64,000 bases of DNA from Mycolicibacterium frederiksbergense (GCF_012223425.1 NZ_CP038799.1:868001-932000), one strand, 5' to 3'. Positions 17,414 to 27,641 are shown, counted from the stretch's first letter. Program-made: numbers and translations. The notes: generated from the sequence alone by a model not told the origin.

Positions 17414-18268
17414 TTAGAGGGCGAGCCGGACCAGCGCCGCGGTGCGGGCCAGGCCTGGGAACGCCGACGCCGTCGACCGCGGATGCAGCGCATGCACGGC
17501 GAGCCGGAACATCAAGGCCCGCAACAGCATCTGCGGCCATTCCGGGAGCGGATTCCACCGCTCGACCAGACCGTCATCGGCCTCACCCCAGGCCAGTGCG
17601 TCGACCACCACGACGCCGGCCGCCCAGGACGCGGGCCGCCAGTACGGGGTGATATCGGTGATGCCGGGTGCCGCGGTACCGGCGAAAAGCACTGTGCCGT
17701 AGAGATCTCCGTGCACCAGTTGGCTGGGGCTGCGGGTCGGTGTGCGTAACGCGGCGAGCTGGTTGATCAGCTCCACGGACTTCTGGCCGTCGGCCGAGCC
17801 CGGCGCCACCCGAGCACCCTGGGGCAGCCCGTGCAGCGGCCGGTCCTCCCAGGCCGCGCGATCGGCGGCGATGAACACGTCGACATCCGACCACGGCGCC
17901 ACCGGCGGCTGGGTCAGGAAACGCGGGCGCTCCAGTTTCGCGGTGGCCTCGTGCAACCGCACCGCGGCGGAGACCACTTCGTCGTGGCGCGGTTCGGGAG
18001 TACCCGCCACGAAGGTGTCGGCACGCCACCCGGCGACCACATAGCGGCCGTCGGTGGAGCGCACCGGGCGGGCCAGCCGGATACCGTCGGCGAACAACGT
18101 CTCGCGGACCTTGGCCGACCAGGCGGCGCGCGCGTGGTCGGCCACCATGGACAGCACGACCTCGCCGCACCGCCAGCCGCCCTCCCAGCTGGAACCCAGC
18201 GGAACCGGCGACAGGCCGGCCAGACCAAACGCCGCCATCACATGGTCGGGTGGCAGATCGTCAGACAC
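17414..18268 (-). CDS. TIGR02569-family actinobacterial protein (Rv3205c-like), phosphotransferase-like
   Basis: 284 aa. The C-terminal half has LVHGDLYGTVLF and ITDITPYWRPASW, which recall the Brenner loop (HGDxxxxN) and the metal-binding Asp of aminoglycoside-phosphotransferase-like folds, although the Asn is replaced. The family is restricted to actinobacteria and has no known substrate. GTG 18268 is chosen because TAGGCT (18281-18276) lies 7 bases upstream. It precedes no close operon partner; MoeZ ends 37 bases upstream on the same strand. Confidence 0.8.
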   Translation of the reverse strand: MSDDLPPDHVMAAFGLAGLSPVPLGSSWEGGWRCGEVVLSMVADHARAAWSAKVRETLFADGIRLARPVRSTDGRYVVAGWRADTFVAGTPEPRHDEVVSAAVRLHEATAKLERPRFLTQPPVAPWSDVDVFIAADRAAWEDRPLHGLPQGARVAPGSADGQKSVELINQLAALRTPTRSPSQLVHGDLYGTVLFAGTAAPGITDITPYWRPASWAAGVVVVDALAWGEADDGLVERWNPLPEWPQMLLRALMFRLAVHALHPRSTASAFPGLARTAALVRLAL

Positions 18269-18305
18269 GCACGTCAGCCTAAGCGGTGCTCCGGTCGACA
18301 AGGGG

Positions 18306-19481
18306 TCAGTACATGACCATGTCGGGCTCGAGTTGTTTGGCCCAGGCCACGATGCCGCCCTGCAGGTGCAGCGCATCGGAGAATCCGGCCTTCTTCAGCA
18401 CGGCCAGCATCTCGGCCGAACGCACCCCGGTCTTGCAGTAGAGCACCGCGGTCTTGTCCTGCGGCACGGTCGCCAGGCCTTCGCCGGCCTCGATCACCGA
18501 TTTGGGGATCAACTTGGCGCCCTCGATGTGGTTGATCTCCCACTCGACGGGTTCGCGGACGTCGATCAGCGCCACCGGCTTTCCGGATTCGAGCAGCTCA
18601 CGCAGCTCTTTCGGGGTCACGGTCGCGCCCGCCGAAGCCTGCGCCGCGTCGTCCGACACCACACCGCAAAAGGCCTCGTAATCGATCAGTTCGGTGATCT
18701 TCGGGGTGGACGGGTCCTTGCGGATCTTGATGGTCCGGTAGGTCATGTCCAGCGCGTCGTACACCATCAGCCGGCCCAACAGCGGGTCGCCGATACCGGT
18801 GAGCAGCTTGATGGCCTCGGTGCCCATCACCGAGGCGATCGAGGCGCACAGGATGCCGAGCACACCGCCCTCGGCGCAGGACGGCACCATTCCCGGCGGC
18901 GGCGGCTCCGGGTAGAGGTCGCGGTAGTTCAGGCCCAGTCCGTCGGGGGCGTCCTCCCAGAACACCGACACCTGGCCCTCGAAGCGGTAGATGGAGCCCC
19001 ACACGTAGGGCTTGCCCGCGAGCACCGCGGCATCGTTGACCAGGTAACGGGTCGCGAAGTTGTCGGTGCCGTCCAGGATCAGGTCGTACTGGGCGAACAG
19101 TTCGACGGCGTTCTCGGGCTCGAGGCGCAGTTCGTGCAGCACCACGTTGACCAATGGGTTGACCTCGAGCACGGAATCGCGGGCGCTCTGCGCCTTGGGC
19201 CGGCCGATATCGGACTGGCCGTGGATGATCTGGCGCTGCAGGTTGGACTCGTCTACGACGTCGAATTCGACGATGCCGATGGTCCCGACGCCGGCGGCGG
19301 CCAGGTACAACAGGGTGGGCGACCCGAGCCCGCCGGCACCGATGACCAGCACCTTGGCGTTCTTCAGCCGCTTCTGGCCCTCCACACCCATGTCCGGGAT
19401 GATCAGGTGTCGGCTGTAGCGGGCGACCTCTTCGCGGGTCAGTTCAGCGGCTGGCTCCACCAGCGGTGGCAACGACGTCAC
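18306..19481 (-). CDS. moeZ: MoeZ, adenylyltransferase/sulfurtransferase
   Basis: 391 aa in two domains. Residues 1-~270 are a MoeB/ThiF E1-like adenylation domain with GAGGLGSPTLLYLAAAGVG, DxxxxxNLQRQ and a DGTDNFATR segment. Residues ~285-391 are a rhodanese with LIDVREPVEWE and the persulfide loop VLYCKTGVRSAEM. In mycobacteria MoeZ adenylates and sulfurates carrier proteins such as CysO (cysteine synthesis) and can serve molybdopterin or thiouridine pathways. GTG 19481 has a GAGGAG Shine-Dalgarno upstream. The gene was first named moeB1 in M. tuberculosis. Confidence 0.92.
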   Translation of the reverse strand: MTSLPPLVEPAAELTREEVARYSRHLIIPDMGVEGQKRLKNAKVLVIGAGGLGSPTLLYLAAAGVGTIGIVEFDVVDESNLQRQIIHGQSDIGRPKAQSARDSVLEVNPLVNVVLHELRLEPENAVELFAQYDLILDGTDNFATRYLVNDAAVLAGKPYVWGSIYRFEGQVSVFWEDAPDGLGLNYRDLYPEPPPPGMVPSCAEGGVLGILCASIASVMGTEAIKLLTGIGDPLLGRLMVYDALDMTYRTIKIRKDPSTPKITELIDYEAFCGVVSDDAAQASAGATVTPKELRELLESGKPVALIDVREPVEWEINHIEGAKLIPKSVIEAGEGLATVPQDKTAVLYCKTGVRSAEMLAVLKKAGFSDALHLQGGIVAWAKQLEPDMVMY

Positions 19482-19605
19482 CGTGTGCTCCTCGAATCGA
19501 CGACGAATTCCTGGGCCAATCAGACCAGGCACACGTACTCAACAGCAATTCAGGGCATTACGTTCCCGGTGTGCCCCACCATGGACGGCCGCAGCGATCG
19601 GGCAC

Positions 19606-20769
19606 TCAGGCGATCGGGTACGGCCACGGATTGAAGCGGCAGGTCAGGCTGTCGGCCTTCACCGACTCCGGATCGAACCGGGCGCCGTCGTTGTTACTGG
19701 TGGAGAAGGTCTGCTGCATCATGATCGGCGCCAGTGCGCCGTTCTCCGGGCACGGCTCGTGCTGGCGGTAGCCGATCGCATGGCCGACCTCGTGGTTGAC
19801 CACGTACTGCCGGTAGGACCCGATATCGCCCTGGAACGAGGTGGCGCCGCGCACCCACCTCGCCTCGTTGATGAACACCCGGGCCTGGTCCCCCAGGTAG
19901 GCCGGGTTGTAGCAGGACGCTTCCAGCGGGATGTCGTACCCGCAGCCCTCGCGGATGGTCAGCGGGGAGGTCAGCGACACCCGGAAGTCCGGCGGGCCTT
20001 CGCTGTCGTTGTCGACACGCAGGAACGCGAACTGGGCGTTGTGGGTCCAGCTTTTCGGATTGGCCAGGGTCTCGCTGACCATGCGGGCGAAGCCCTCGTC
20101 ACCGCCGAAGGACGCGGTGTCCAGACCGTCTTCCACCTCGACGGAGTAGGTGAACGTCCGCTCGGTGCCCTGGCCGATCTTGGGTGAGGTGCCCGGCACG
20201 ATGTGCCAGGTCTTCGCGCCGGCCTGGGTGAACGGCCCGCCGCCGGGCAGGATGCCGGCCGGCAGGTTGGCGTCGAACTCGGTCAGTCCCTTGGGCGGTG
20301 CGCCGACGATGCCGGTGCTCGGGGCGTCGATGGTGGGCGGACCCTGGACGGGTCCTTCGGCGTTGACCGCGACCGGCGTCGTGCCGGTACCGGTCACCGT
20401 CTGATAGAGCACGATGCAGGTCACGACCGCCAGGATCGGCAGGGCGTAGGCCCGCCAGCCGTAGGTCGAGACGAAGCGGCCCAGCCAGGTCTGCTTGCGC
20501 CACTGCTGGTGCTCGTCACGGTTGGCCCGCGGCCTGCCCTGGTCATCGGCCAGCGGGTCACGCTGGGCCCGCAGTGGCTCACGCTGATCGTCGCGCTGCA
20601 CCGGCACCCGGTCCGGGGCGGTGCGCTGACTGCGCTCCTGCCCGCGGTACCGGACCCCGTGATCGTTGTACCGGGGCCCGGAGTCGGCGGTGAACCGATT
20701 TCCCGGGTCGCTGCGCTCCTGCCCTCCCAGGGCACGGTCGCCGACGCGACGCCCCGGGTCGTAGGTCAC
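19606..20769 (-). CDS. DUF3152 membrane-anchored metalloprotease-like protein (Rv3207c-like)
   Basis: 387 aa. A long charged N-terminus (~1-105, rich in Arg, Gln, Asp and Pro) is cytoplasmic; one TM helix (ALPILAVVTCIVLYQTV) follows, then an extracellular DUF3152 domain. That domain has HEVGHAIGYRQH, an HExxHxxGxxH zinc motif like that of metzincins, and ends with IMMQQT, which may act as a Met-turn. It is probably a cell-surface zinc protease. GTG 20769 is the likely start, being the last valid start before the charged region. It diverges from the TetR gene. Confidence 0.82.
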   Translation of the reverse strand: MTYDPGRRVGDRALGGQERSDPGNRFTADSGPRYNDHGVRYRGQERSQRTAPDRVPVQRDDQREPLRAQRDPLADDQGRPRANRDEHQQWRKQTWLGRFVSTYGWRAYALPILAVVTCIVLYQTVTGTGTTPVAVNAEGPVQGPPTIDAPSTGIVGAPPKGLTEFDANLPAGILPGGGPFTQAGAKTWHIVPGTSPKIGQGTERTFTYSVEVEDGLDTASFGGDEGFARMVSETLANPKSWTHNAQFAFLRVDNDSEGPPDFRVSLTSPLTIREGCGYDIPLEASCYNPAYLGDQARVFINEARWVRGATSFQGDIGSYRQYVVNHEVGHAIGYRQHEPCPENGALAPIMMQQTFSTSNNDGARFDPESVKADSLTCRFNPWPYPIA

Positions 20770-20876
20770 CGAACCAGGATGGCACAGCCGCGCCACCGAC
20801 ACGGGCACCGACACCGGGCGCTCCCCCAGCGTGCGGTAGTAATGTCGTGTCGATCGGCAGCTACACCCACCGATGA

Positions 20877-21590
<714 letters not shown>

Positions 21591-21609
21591 GGACCGGGCC
21601 AGCCGAGCA

Positions 21610-21858
21610 CTAGCTGGTCTTGATGGCCTCTGCGCCGACCCCGAAGCCGACCTTGCGGCTGTCGGCGGCACCAATCTCGACGTAGGCGATCTTCGCCGAC
21701 GGCACCAGGTAGCGGCGCCCCTTCTCGTCGGTCAGAGCGAGCACGGCCGACGTGTCACCCAATGACTTGATGATCGCCTGTTCCACCTCGTCGGGTGTCT
21801 GCGCGGTGCTGATGATCAGCTCTCGCGGGCTGTCGGTGACCCCGATCTTGATGTCCAC
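21610..21858 (-). CDS. DUF3107 protein (TB9.4-like)
   Basis: An 82-aa protein of the actinobacterial DUF3107 family (Rv3208A/TB9.4 in M. tuberculosis). It starts MDIKIGVTDSPRELII and has a predicted alpha/beta fold with KGRRYLVPSAKIAYVEIG as the conserved core. Function unknown. A GAAAGG purine run lies upstream of the ATG. It converges with the TetR gene, with a 19-base gap between stops. Confidence 0.88.
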   Translation of the reverse strand: MDIKIGVTDSPRELIISTAQTPDEVEQAIIKSLGDTSAVLALTDEKGRRYLVPSAKIAYVEIGAADSRKVGFGVGAEAIKTS

Positions 21859-22070
21859 GCTGCGGGCCTTTCGGTTGGTTGGCGATGCTTCGACAAAGGC
21901 TAGTGGACGCGGTCACGCTCCCGCCGCCGTGGTCGTTGCGCCGTGAGCGAAGCACCCTGATCAGACCGACGCCGGACCGTGACCCGACCGCGACCGCGTC
22001 AACATCATCTGTCACATCTGCCCCACTAACATCGGTTGAGTACGTGCCGGAACTATCTGGGAAATGGGTT

Positions 22071-22955
22071 ATGAGCAGGCAATACGCCCCTTATTCGACC
22101 ACCCGTGACAGCTACTCGGGCAGCGGCTACCGGTCGGCCGAACCGACCGACCCGGAAGCCGATCAGCAGCCCGGATACCTCAGCGACCGCGAGCGTCGGC
22201 GGGCTGCCCGGCGAGGCGCCGGCTACGGGCGCGTCCCCCGCGCGACGTACGCCAACTACGACACCTATGACCCTGCCTACGACGAGGTCGTCTATGACGA
22301 CGAGGCCGACACCGACTACACCGATTACGAGTTCCCGGCCGACTACCACGAACCGCTGGACCGCCGCTGGATCTGGGTGGCCGGTGTCGCGGGCGTCATC
22401 CTGATGGTCGCGGTGATCTGCACCGGCGTCATCCTCGGCGGCGGAGACAGCGGCACCGTGTCCGCGGGCGCCACCACGTCGGCGGACGCGGAACCCACCG
22501 CGCAGCCCTCGGCGACCGCCGCACCCAGCGTCGCCGCGCCGGCACCCGCCATTCCCGCGTTGCCGCCCGAAACCATCACCACGGTGACGCCGAGCGCCAC
22601 CGCCACCCCCGTTCCCGCGCCGATCCCCACGACCCCGGCGCCGATCGTCGTGCCCGAGGCGCCCGTGGCCGACCCGGCCCTGGCAGCCCGCACCGTGACC
22701 TACCACGTGACCGGCAACCGGCAGCTGATCGATCTGATCACCGTCATCTACACCGACCAGCAGGGCGCGCTGCAGACCGACGTCAACGTCGCGCTGCCGT
22801 GGGTGAAAACCGTCACCCTGGATCCGGGGGTGTCGCTGACCTCGGTGACCGCCACCAGCGTCGGCGGGCAGCTCAACTGCTCGATCGTCGACGGCAGCGG
22901 TGCCGCGGTGGCGGTTCAGGCCAACAACACGATGATCACGACCTGCACCCGGTAG
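22071..22955 (+). CDS. MmpS-like membrane protein, Thr/Pro-rich (Rv3209-like)
   Basis: 294 aa. The cytoplasmic part (~1-95) is rich in Tyr, Asp and Arg; a TM helix follows (WVAGVAGVILMVAVICTGVIL); then an extracytoplasmic Ala/Thr/Pro linker (~130-205) of low complexity; then a C-terminal beta-sandwich domain resembling MmpS proteins, with VTYHVTGNRQLIDLITVIYT and a CxxV/C pair (NCSIV, TTCTR). MmpS proteins normally partner MmpL exporters, but there is no mmpL here. ATG 22071 has a GGAAATGGG run before it. Confidence 0.8.
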   Translation: MSRQYAPYSTTRDSYSGSGYRSAEPTDPEADQQPGYLSDRERRRAARRGAGYGRVPRATYANYDTYDPAYDEVVYDDEADTDYTDYEFPADYHEPLDRRWIWVAGVAGVILMVAVICTGVILGGGDSGTVSAGATTSADAEPTAQPSATAAPSVAAPAPAIPALPPETITTVTPSATATPVPAPIPTTPAPIVVPEAPVADPALAARTVTYHVTGNRQLIDLITVIYTDQQGALQTDVNVALPWVKTVTLDPGVSLTSVTATSVGGQLNCSIVDGSGAAVAVQANNTMITTCTR

Positions 22956-22959
22956 CCGC

Positions 22960-23676
22960 TCAGGCCAGACCGAGTTCCTGCATGCGGCTGGTGTGGGTGC
23001 GCTGCAGCTGATCGAAGAACTCCGAAAGCTGAGCCAGCCCCTCGCTGCTGCTGATGACCAAATCGACCAGTTCGTCGTGATCGGCGAGCACGAACTGGGC
23101 CTGGGTGATGGCCTCACCGAGCAGTCGCCGGGACCACAGCGCCAGCCGGTGCCGCTGCCGGTCGCTGGCGTTGACCGCGGCCCGCACCTCGGCCACCACG
23201 AATTGCGAGTGCCCGGTCTCGGCCAGCACCGAGCGCACCACATCGGAGGCCTCCGGTGGCAGCGCATCGGCGATCTGCAGATAGAAATCGGCCGCGAGCG
23301 CATCGCCGATATAGGTCTTGACCAGCGCTTCCAGCCAGGTGCTCGGGGTGGTCAGGCGGTGATAGTTCTCCAACGCGGGAGCGTATTTCGTCATCGCGGG
23401 CACGGTGTCGACCCCGCGGGCCGCCAAGGCCTCGTGCAGCACCTCGTAGTGCCGCATCTCGGCGGCCGCCATGCTGGCCATGTTGATGCGGCCGGCCAGA
23501 TTGGGCGCCATCCGGGCCTCTTCGGTCAGCCGGTAGAAGGCGGTCACCTCGCCGTAGGCCAGGAGCGCGAACAACTCGGTGACTCCCGGCTGATCGACCG
23601 ACACGCCCGGCGCCCGAGTCTCGCCGATGGAGACGACAGGCTGCGTGGACGACGTCTGCGGCGTCGAAGAAATCAT
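22960..23676 (-). CDS. Ferritin-like diiron protein (Rv3210c-like)
   Basis: 238 aa, all helical. Iron ligands fit a four-helix diiron site: Glu in LLAYGEVTAFYRL, EMRHYE (ExxH), a Glu/Asp in KTYIGDALAADFY, and ETGHSQF (ExxH). It is annotated in relatives as ferritin-like fold-containing, related to the MiaE tRNA hydroxylases; the real substrate is unknown. TAGAGT (23688-23683) lies 6 bases before ATG 23676, so it is leaderless. It diverges from rhlE. Confidence 0.82.
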   Translation of the reverse strand: MISSTPQTSSTQPVVSIGETRAPGVSVDQPGVTELFALLAYGEVTAFYRLTEEARMAPNLAGRINMASMAAAEMRHYEVLHEALAARGVDTVPAMTKYAPALENYHRLTTPSTWLEALVKTYIGDALAADFYLQIADALPPEASDVVRSVLAETGHSQFVVAEVRAAVNASDRQRHRLALWSRRLLGEAITQAQFVLADHDELVDLVISSSEGLAQLSEFFDQLQRTHTSRMQELGLA

Positions 23677-23737
23677 GGTCCAACTCTAGTCGCCGGGCGA
23701 GGTGGCGACCGGGTAGCGGGTTGACCAGCTATCATGG

Positions 23738-23971
23738 GAGCCAGGTAGCGGCCTTCTGAGCTATGCAAACGACTTGTTTCGACCGGTCGCCACCAAAGAA
23801 ATGTGCGTGCACGTGGTTCGGCCCGCCCTCGATCGGCAGGGCCCGACGGAGCGGTATACCCCGTCTAGCTGGGAATACCCGCCTTTTACTCGTCATCGTC
23901 GTGCGCGCGTGGACGCGACGAGGAAAGACACCGAAAGGCTGACGGCAGCGAAAGCTACGCCGACCACACAT
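23738..23971 (+). promoter_or_regulatory. Long 5' leader of rhlE
   Basis: A 295-base gap separates the ferritin-like gene from rhlE. TATCAT at 23729-23734 preceded by TTGACC is the likely -10 region, giving a leader of about 230 bases. CTCGTC and GACGAG around 23898-23925 can pair in a GC-rich stem, and a purine-rich AGGAAAGACACCGAAAGG segment precedes the start. Long structured leaders are typical of RNA-helicase genes, but no regulatory function can be shown here. Confidence 0.4.
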
Positions 23972-25531
23972 ATGACTTCACCTGACCTGACTGCACCCGA
24001 AACACCCGATGTGGATGTCACCGTCCCCGAGACCAAGCCGGCCATCTCGTTCGCCGAACTGGGAGTGCGTGACGAAATCGTCCGTGCCCTGGCCGAGACC
24101 GGCAAGGAACACGCCTTCGCCATCCAGGAACTGACCCTGCCGCTCGCGCTGGCCGGCGACGACCTGATCGGTCAGGCCCGCACCGGCATGGGCAAGACCC
24201 TCGCCTTCGGCGTGCCGCTGCTGCACCGGATCACCAGCGACGGCGGCCGCCCGCTCAACGGCACTCCGCGCGCGCTCATCGTGGTGCCGACCCGCGAACT
24301 CTGCCTGCAGGTCTACAACGACCTGGAACTCGCCTCCAAATACCTGCGCGCCGACGATGTGGAGGGGCACGCCGACCGCAAGTTCGTGGTGACCTCCATC
24401 TACGGCGGGCGCCCCTACGAGCCTCAGATCGAGGCGCTGCGCAAGGGCGTCGACGTCGTCGTCGGTACCCCGGGCCGGCTGCTCGACCTGGCCCAGCAGG
24501 GACACCTTCAGCTGGGCAGCCTGTCGGTGCTGGTGCTCGACGAGGCCGACGAAATGCTCGACCTGGGCTTCCTGCCCGATATCGAGCGCATTCTCCGGCT
24601 CACCCCCGATGACCGGCAGGCGATGCTGTTCTCGGCGACCATGCCGGGCCCCATCATCACGCTGGCACGCACCTTCATGAACCAGCCCACCCATATCCGG
24701 GCCGAGGCCCCCCAGTCCTCACAGACCCACGACACCACCGAGCAGTTCGCCTACCGTGCCCACGCGCTGGACAAGGTGGAGATGGTCGGGCGCATCCTGC
24801 AGGCCGAGGGCCGCGGCGCGACGATGATCTTCACCCGCACCAAGCGCACCGCGCAGAAGGTCGCCGACGAGCTGGCCGAGCGTGGGTTCAAAGTCGGCGC
24901 CGTGCACGGCGACCTCGGCCAGATCGCGCGTGAGAAGGCGCTCAAGGCCTTCCGCACCGGTGATGTCGACGTGCTGGTCGCCACCGATGTCGCCGCCCGC
25001 GGTATCGACATCGACGACATCACCCACGTCATCAACTACCAAATTCCCGAGGATGAGCAGGCCTACGTGCACCGCATCGGCCGGACCGGGCGCGCGGGCA
25101 AGACCGGCATCGCGGTCACCCTCGTCGACTGGGATGAGCTGCCGCGCTGGACGATGATCGACAAGGCGCTGGGCCTGAACAACCCCGATCCGGTCGAAAC
25201 CTATTCCAGCTCACCGCATCTGTACGACGAGCTGAAAATTCCGGCCGGTGTGACCGGTTCGCTGACTGCGCCGCCACGCAAGACCAAGACCCGCACCGAA
25301 GGTGAACGCGTCGAGCGCACCGAACGTCCGGCCCGCAACCGCGATCGCACCCGCCAGCGCACCCGCGCCGGACAGCCCGCGTCCGGCCATCCCGAGGGCG
25401 AGTCCGCGCCGCAGGACAACACCGAGGGCCCCGCTGCCGACGCGGGCCAGGACTCCGAGGCCACCGACGCACCGGCCAAGCGCCGCCGCCGGCGTCGCCC
25501 GCGCAAGACCTCGACTCCCGCCACCGGCTAA
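23972..25531 (+). CDS. rhlE: RhlE, DEAD-box RNA helicase
   Basis: 519 aa. All helicase motifs are visible: Q motif FAIQELTLP, motif I ARTGMGKT, PTRELCLQ, GTPGRL, motif II LDEADEMLDLGF, SAT, and HRIGRTGRAG. The C-terminal 100 residues are a basic, disordered tail ending KRRRRRRPRKTSTP that would bind RNA. DEAD-box RhlE works in ribosome assembly, RNA decay (with RNase E) and cold adaptation. The start at ATG 23972 matches where homology should begin, but the frame stays open 66 codons upstream and a GTG start inside that stretch cannot be excluded. Confidence 0.93.
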   Translation: MTSPDLTAPETPDVDVTVPETKPAISFAELGVRDEIVRALAETGKEHAFAIQELTLPLALAGDDLIGQARTGMGKTLAFGVPLLHRITSDGGRPLNGTPRALIVVPTRELCLQVYNDLELASKYLRADDVEGHADRKFVVTSIYGGRPYEPQIEALRKGVDVVVGTPGRLLDLAQQGHLQLGSLSVLVLDEADEMLDLGFLPDIERILRLTPDDRQAMLFSATMPGPIITLARTFMNQPTHIRAEAPQSSQTHDTTEQFAYRAHALDKVEMVGRILQAEGRGATMIFTRTKRTAQKVADELAERGFKVGAVHGDLGQIAREKALKAFRTGDVDVLVATDVAARGIDIDDITHVINYQIPEDEQAYVHRIGRTGRAGKTGIAVTLVDWDELPRWTMIDKALGLNNPDPVETYSSSPHLYDELKIPAGVTGSLTAPPRKTKTRTEGERVERTERPARNRDRTRQRTRAGQPASGHPEGESAPQDNTEGPAADAGQDSEATDAPAKRRRRRRPRKTSTPATG

Positions 25532-26785
25532 GTGGTCGCTGACAAACATCCCAGGTCGCCGCGCTCCTGCCCGCCGCCGGAACGCCGCACGCGCGGCGAT
25601 CTGATCGCCGCGGCGGTGATCGTCGTGGTCGTCGCCGTCACCGCGGCGCTGATCTGGTGGACCAGCGATGCGCGGGCCACCATCAGCAAGCCGGCCGCCG
25701 AACCGGTGCCGAGCCTGACCCCGGCCACCCAGGTGCCGGACACACTCGAGCAGTTGTGGACGGCCCCGAGCGCGAAGACCACGATGCCGCTGGTGGTGGC
25801 CGGTGCGCTGGTGACCGGCGACGGCAACGGCGTCATCGGCCGTGACCCGCTCACCGGCACGGAATTGTGGAGCTACACCCGCGATCTCGAGTTGTGCGGC
25901 GTGACATCGGTGTATCAGTACGCCGTCGCGGTGTACCCGGACGCGCGGGGCTGCGGGCAGGCCAGCACCATCGATGCCGGGACCGGCAAGCGCGGCCCGG
26001 CTCGCACCGCCTACGCCGATCCCGAGGTGCACCTGTCCTCGGACGGCAGCACGGTGCTCTCGGCCGGCGACAGCCGCCTGGAACTGTGGCGTTCGGACAT
26101 GGTCCGCATGCTCGGCTGGGGAACGCTCGATGCGCGCGTCAAGCCCGATGTGCCGCAGTCACCGCTGTGCCGGCTGGTGTCGGCAGCGGCCAGTTCGGCC
26201 GCGGTGTCGGTGCTCGAATCGTGCCCGGAACAGACCGAGATGCGCCTGACCCTGCTTCGGCCGTCCGATGAGGAAGACACCCCCGAGGTCAAATACGAAC
26301 AGCAGCCCGGTGTTTCATCCGATGCCGACGCCCGGGTGATCGCGGTCTCCGATACCACCACCGCGGTGTACCTGCCGACACCGAAGCCGGTGGTCAATAT
26401 CGTCGACGACACCGGCACGGTCACCGCCAGCACGTTGCTGGACAAGGCGCCGTCGGCGGCGGCCACGATGTCCCGGACCGGTGACCTGATCACCTGGTGG
26501 ACCGGCGATTCCGTGCTGGTCTTCGAGGCCGCCGGCCTGCGCTACAAATACACCGTCGCACCCGCGCCCGGCGGCGCGCCGGTCGGCCCGGGAACCATGA
26601 TGGCCGGCGAGCTGCTGGTTCCGGTCACCGACGGCTACGACGTGTTCGACGCCGAAACCGGAACCGGCATAAGGCATATCGACCTGGACCGCGAACCGAC
26701 GGACAGCGCCGTCGTGCCGGCCGCAGCCGGTTCCACGCTGGTCGAGCAGCGCGGCGACACCGTCGTCGCGCTGGGCTCATCCTGA
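25532..26785 (+). CDS. Membrane-anchored PQQ/beta-propeller protein (Rv3212-like)
   Basis: 417 aa. A basic N-terminus and one TM helix (AAAVIVVVVAVTAALIWW, ~residues 26-45) anchor a secreted domain made of repeated beta-propeller blades (for example PLTGTELWSYTRDLELCG and LSSDGSTVLSAGDSRLELW). No enzyme motif is seen. GTG 25532 abuts the rhlE stop (TAAGTG), so translation is probably coupled, although the two proteins act in different compartments. The M. tuberculosis equivalent is an uncharacterised conserved protein. Confidence 0.83.
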   Translation: MVADKHPRSPRSCPPPERRTRGDLIAAAVIVVVVAVTAALIWWTSDARATISKPAAEPVPSLTPATQVPDTLEQLWTAPSAKTTMPLVVAGALVTGDGNGVIGRDPLTGTELWSYTRDLELCGVTSVYQYAVAVYPDARGCGQASTIDAGTGKRGPARTAYADPEVHLSSDGSTVLSAGDSRLELWRSDMVRMLGWGTLDARVKPDVPQSPLCRLVSAAASSAAVSVLESCPEQTEMRLTLLRPSDEEDTPEVKYEQQPGVSSDADARVIAVSDTTTAVYLPTPKPVVNIVDDTGTVTASTLLDKAPSAAATMSRTGDLITWWTGDSVLVFEAAGLRYKYTVAPAPGGAPVGPGTMMAGELLVPVTDGYDVFDAETGTGIRHIDLDREPTDSAVVPAAAGSTLVEQRGDTVVALGSS

Positions 26786-26789
26786 ACCC

Positions 26790-27584
26790 CTAGACCTCCG
26801 GGGTGAAGGTGCCCAGCGCCTTACCGGATTTCCAGTGCTTGAGCAGCGCCTCGGCCAGTTCCCGATAGGCGACCGCGCCCTTGTTCTTCCGGCCCGCCAG
26901 CACCGACGACCCCGAGGCGCTGGCCTCGGCGAACCGCACGGTGCGCGGAATCGGCGGCGCGAGCACCGGCAGCTGATAACGATCGGCCACGTCGAACAGC
27001 ACGTCGCGGCTGTGCGTGGTGCGCGCGTCATAGAGCGTGGGCAGCGCACCGAGCATCTTGAGATCGGGGTTGGTGATCTGTTGGACGTCGTTCACGGTCC
27101 GCAGGAACTGCCCCACACCGCGGTGTGCCAGCGTCTCGCATTGCAACGGCACGATCACCTCGTCGGCGGCCGTCAGCCCGTTGAGCGTCAGCACACCCAG
27201 CGAAGGCGGGCAGTCGATCACCACCACATCGAAAGCCTCCGCGATCTTGGCCAGGGCGCGCTTGAGCGCATACTCACGCCCGGCCCGCATCAGCAGCATC
27301 GCCTCCGCACCGGCCAGGTCGATATTGGCCGGCAACAGCGTCATGCCCTCGGGCGTCTCGACGAGCGCCGTGTCCGGTTCGACGTCGCCGAGCAGCACTT
27401 CGTGGATCGACACTGCAAGGGTGTCCGGGTCGTGGCCAAGCGAAAACGTCAGGGAACCCTGCGGATCGAGATCGACGAGCAGTACCCGCCGGCCCTTCTC
27501 CGCCATCGCCGCACCGATCGACGCCACCGTCGTCGTCTTGGCGACCCCACCCTTTTGATTGGCGACCGCTAATACTCGCGTCAC
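26790..27584 (-). CDS. ParA/Soj-family ATPase (Rv3213c-like)
   Basis: 264 aa. The deviant Walker A KGGVAKTTTVASIG is at residues ~10-24, Walker A' VLLVDLDPQGSLTFSLG follows, and Walker B is DVVVIDCPPSLGVL. No ParB or parS-like sequence lies near, so this is not the chromosome-partition ParA; orphan ParA proteins position other cargoes. GTG 27584 was chosen because the family begins 3-10 residues before the P-loop. It diverges from gpm2 with a 57-base gap. Confidence 0.88.
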   Translation of the reverse strand: MTRVLAVANQKGGVAKTTTVASIGAAMAEKGRRVLLVDLDPQGSLTFSLGHDPDTLAVSIHEVLLGDVEPDTALVETPEGMTLLPANIDLAGAEAMLLMRAGREYALKRALAKIAEAFDVVVIDCPPSLGVLTLNGLTAADEVIVPLQCETLAHRGVGQFLRTVNDVQQITNPDLKMLGALPTLYDARTTHSRDVLFDVADRYQLPVLAPPIPRTVRFAEASASGSSVLAGRKNKGAVAYRELAEALLKHWKSGKALGTFTPEV

Positions 27585-27641
27585 AGCACCATCCAAGCAC
27601 GGATGCGGCGGTTGGCTGCTCCGTGCGGCAGAATCGCACCT

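Noticed and set aside
26790..27584. Chromosome-partition ParA
   Set aside because: No ParB, parS or origin genes are near; it is an orphan ParA-type ATPase as at this place in other mycobacteria.
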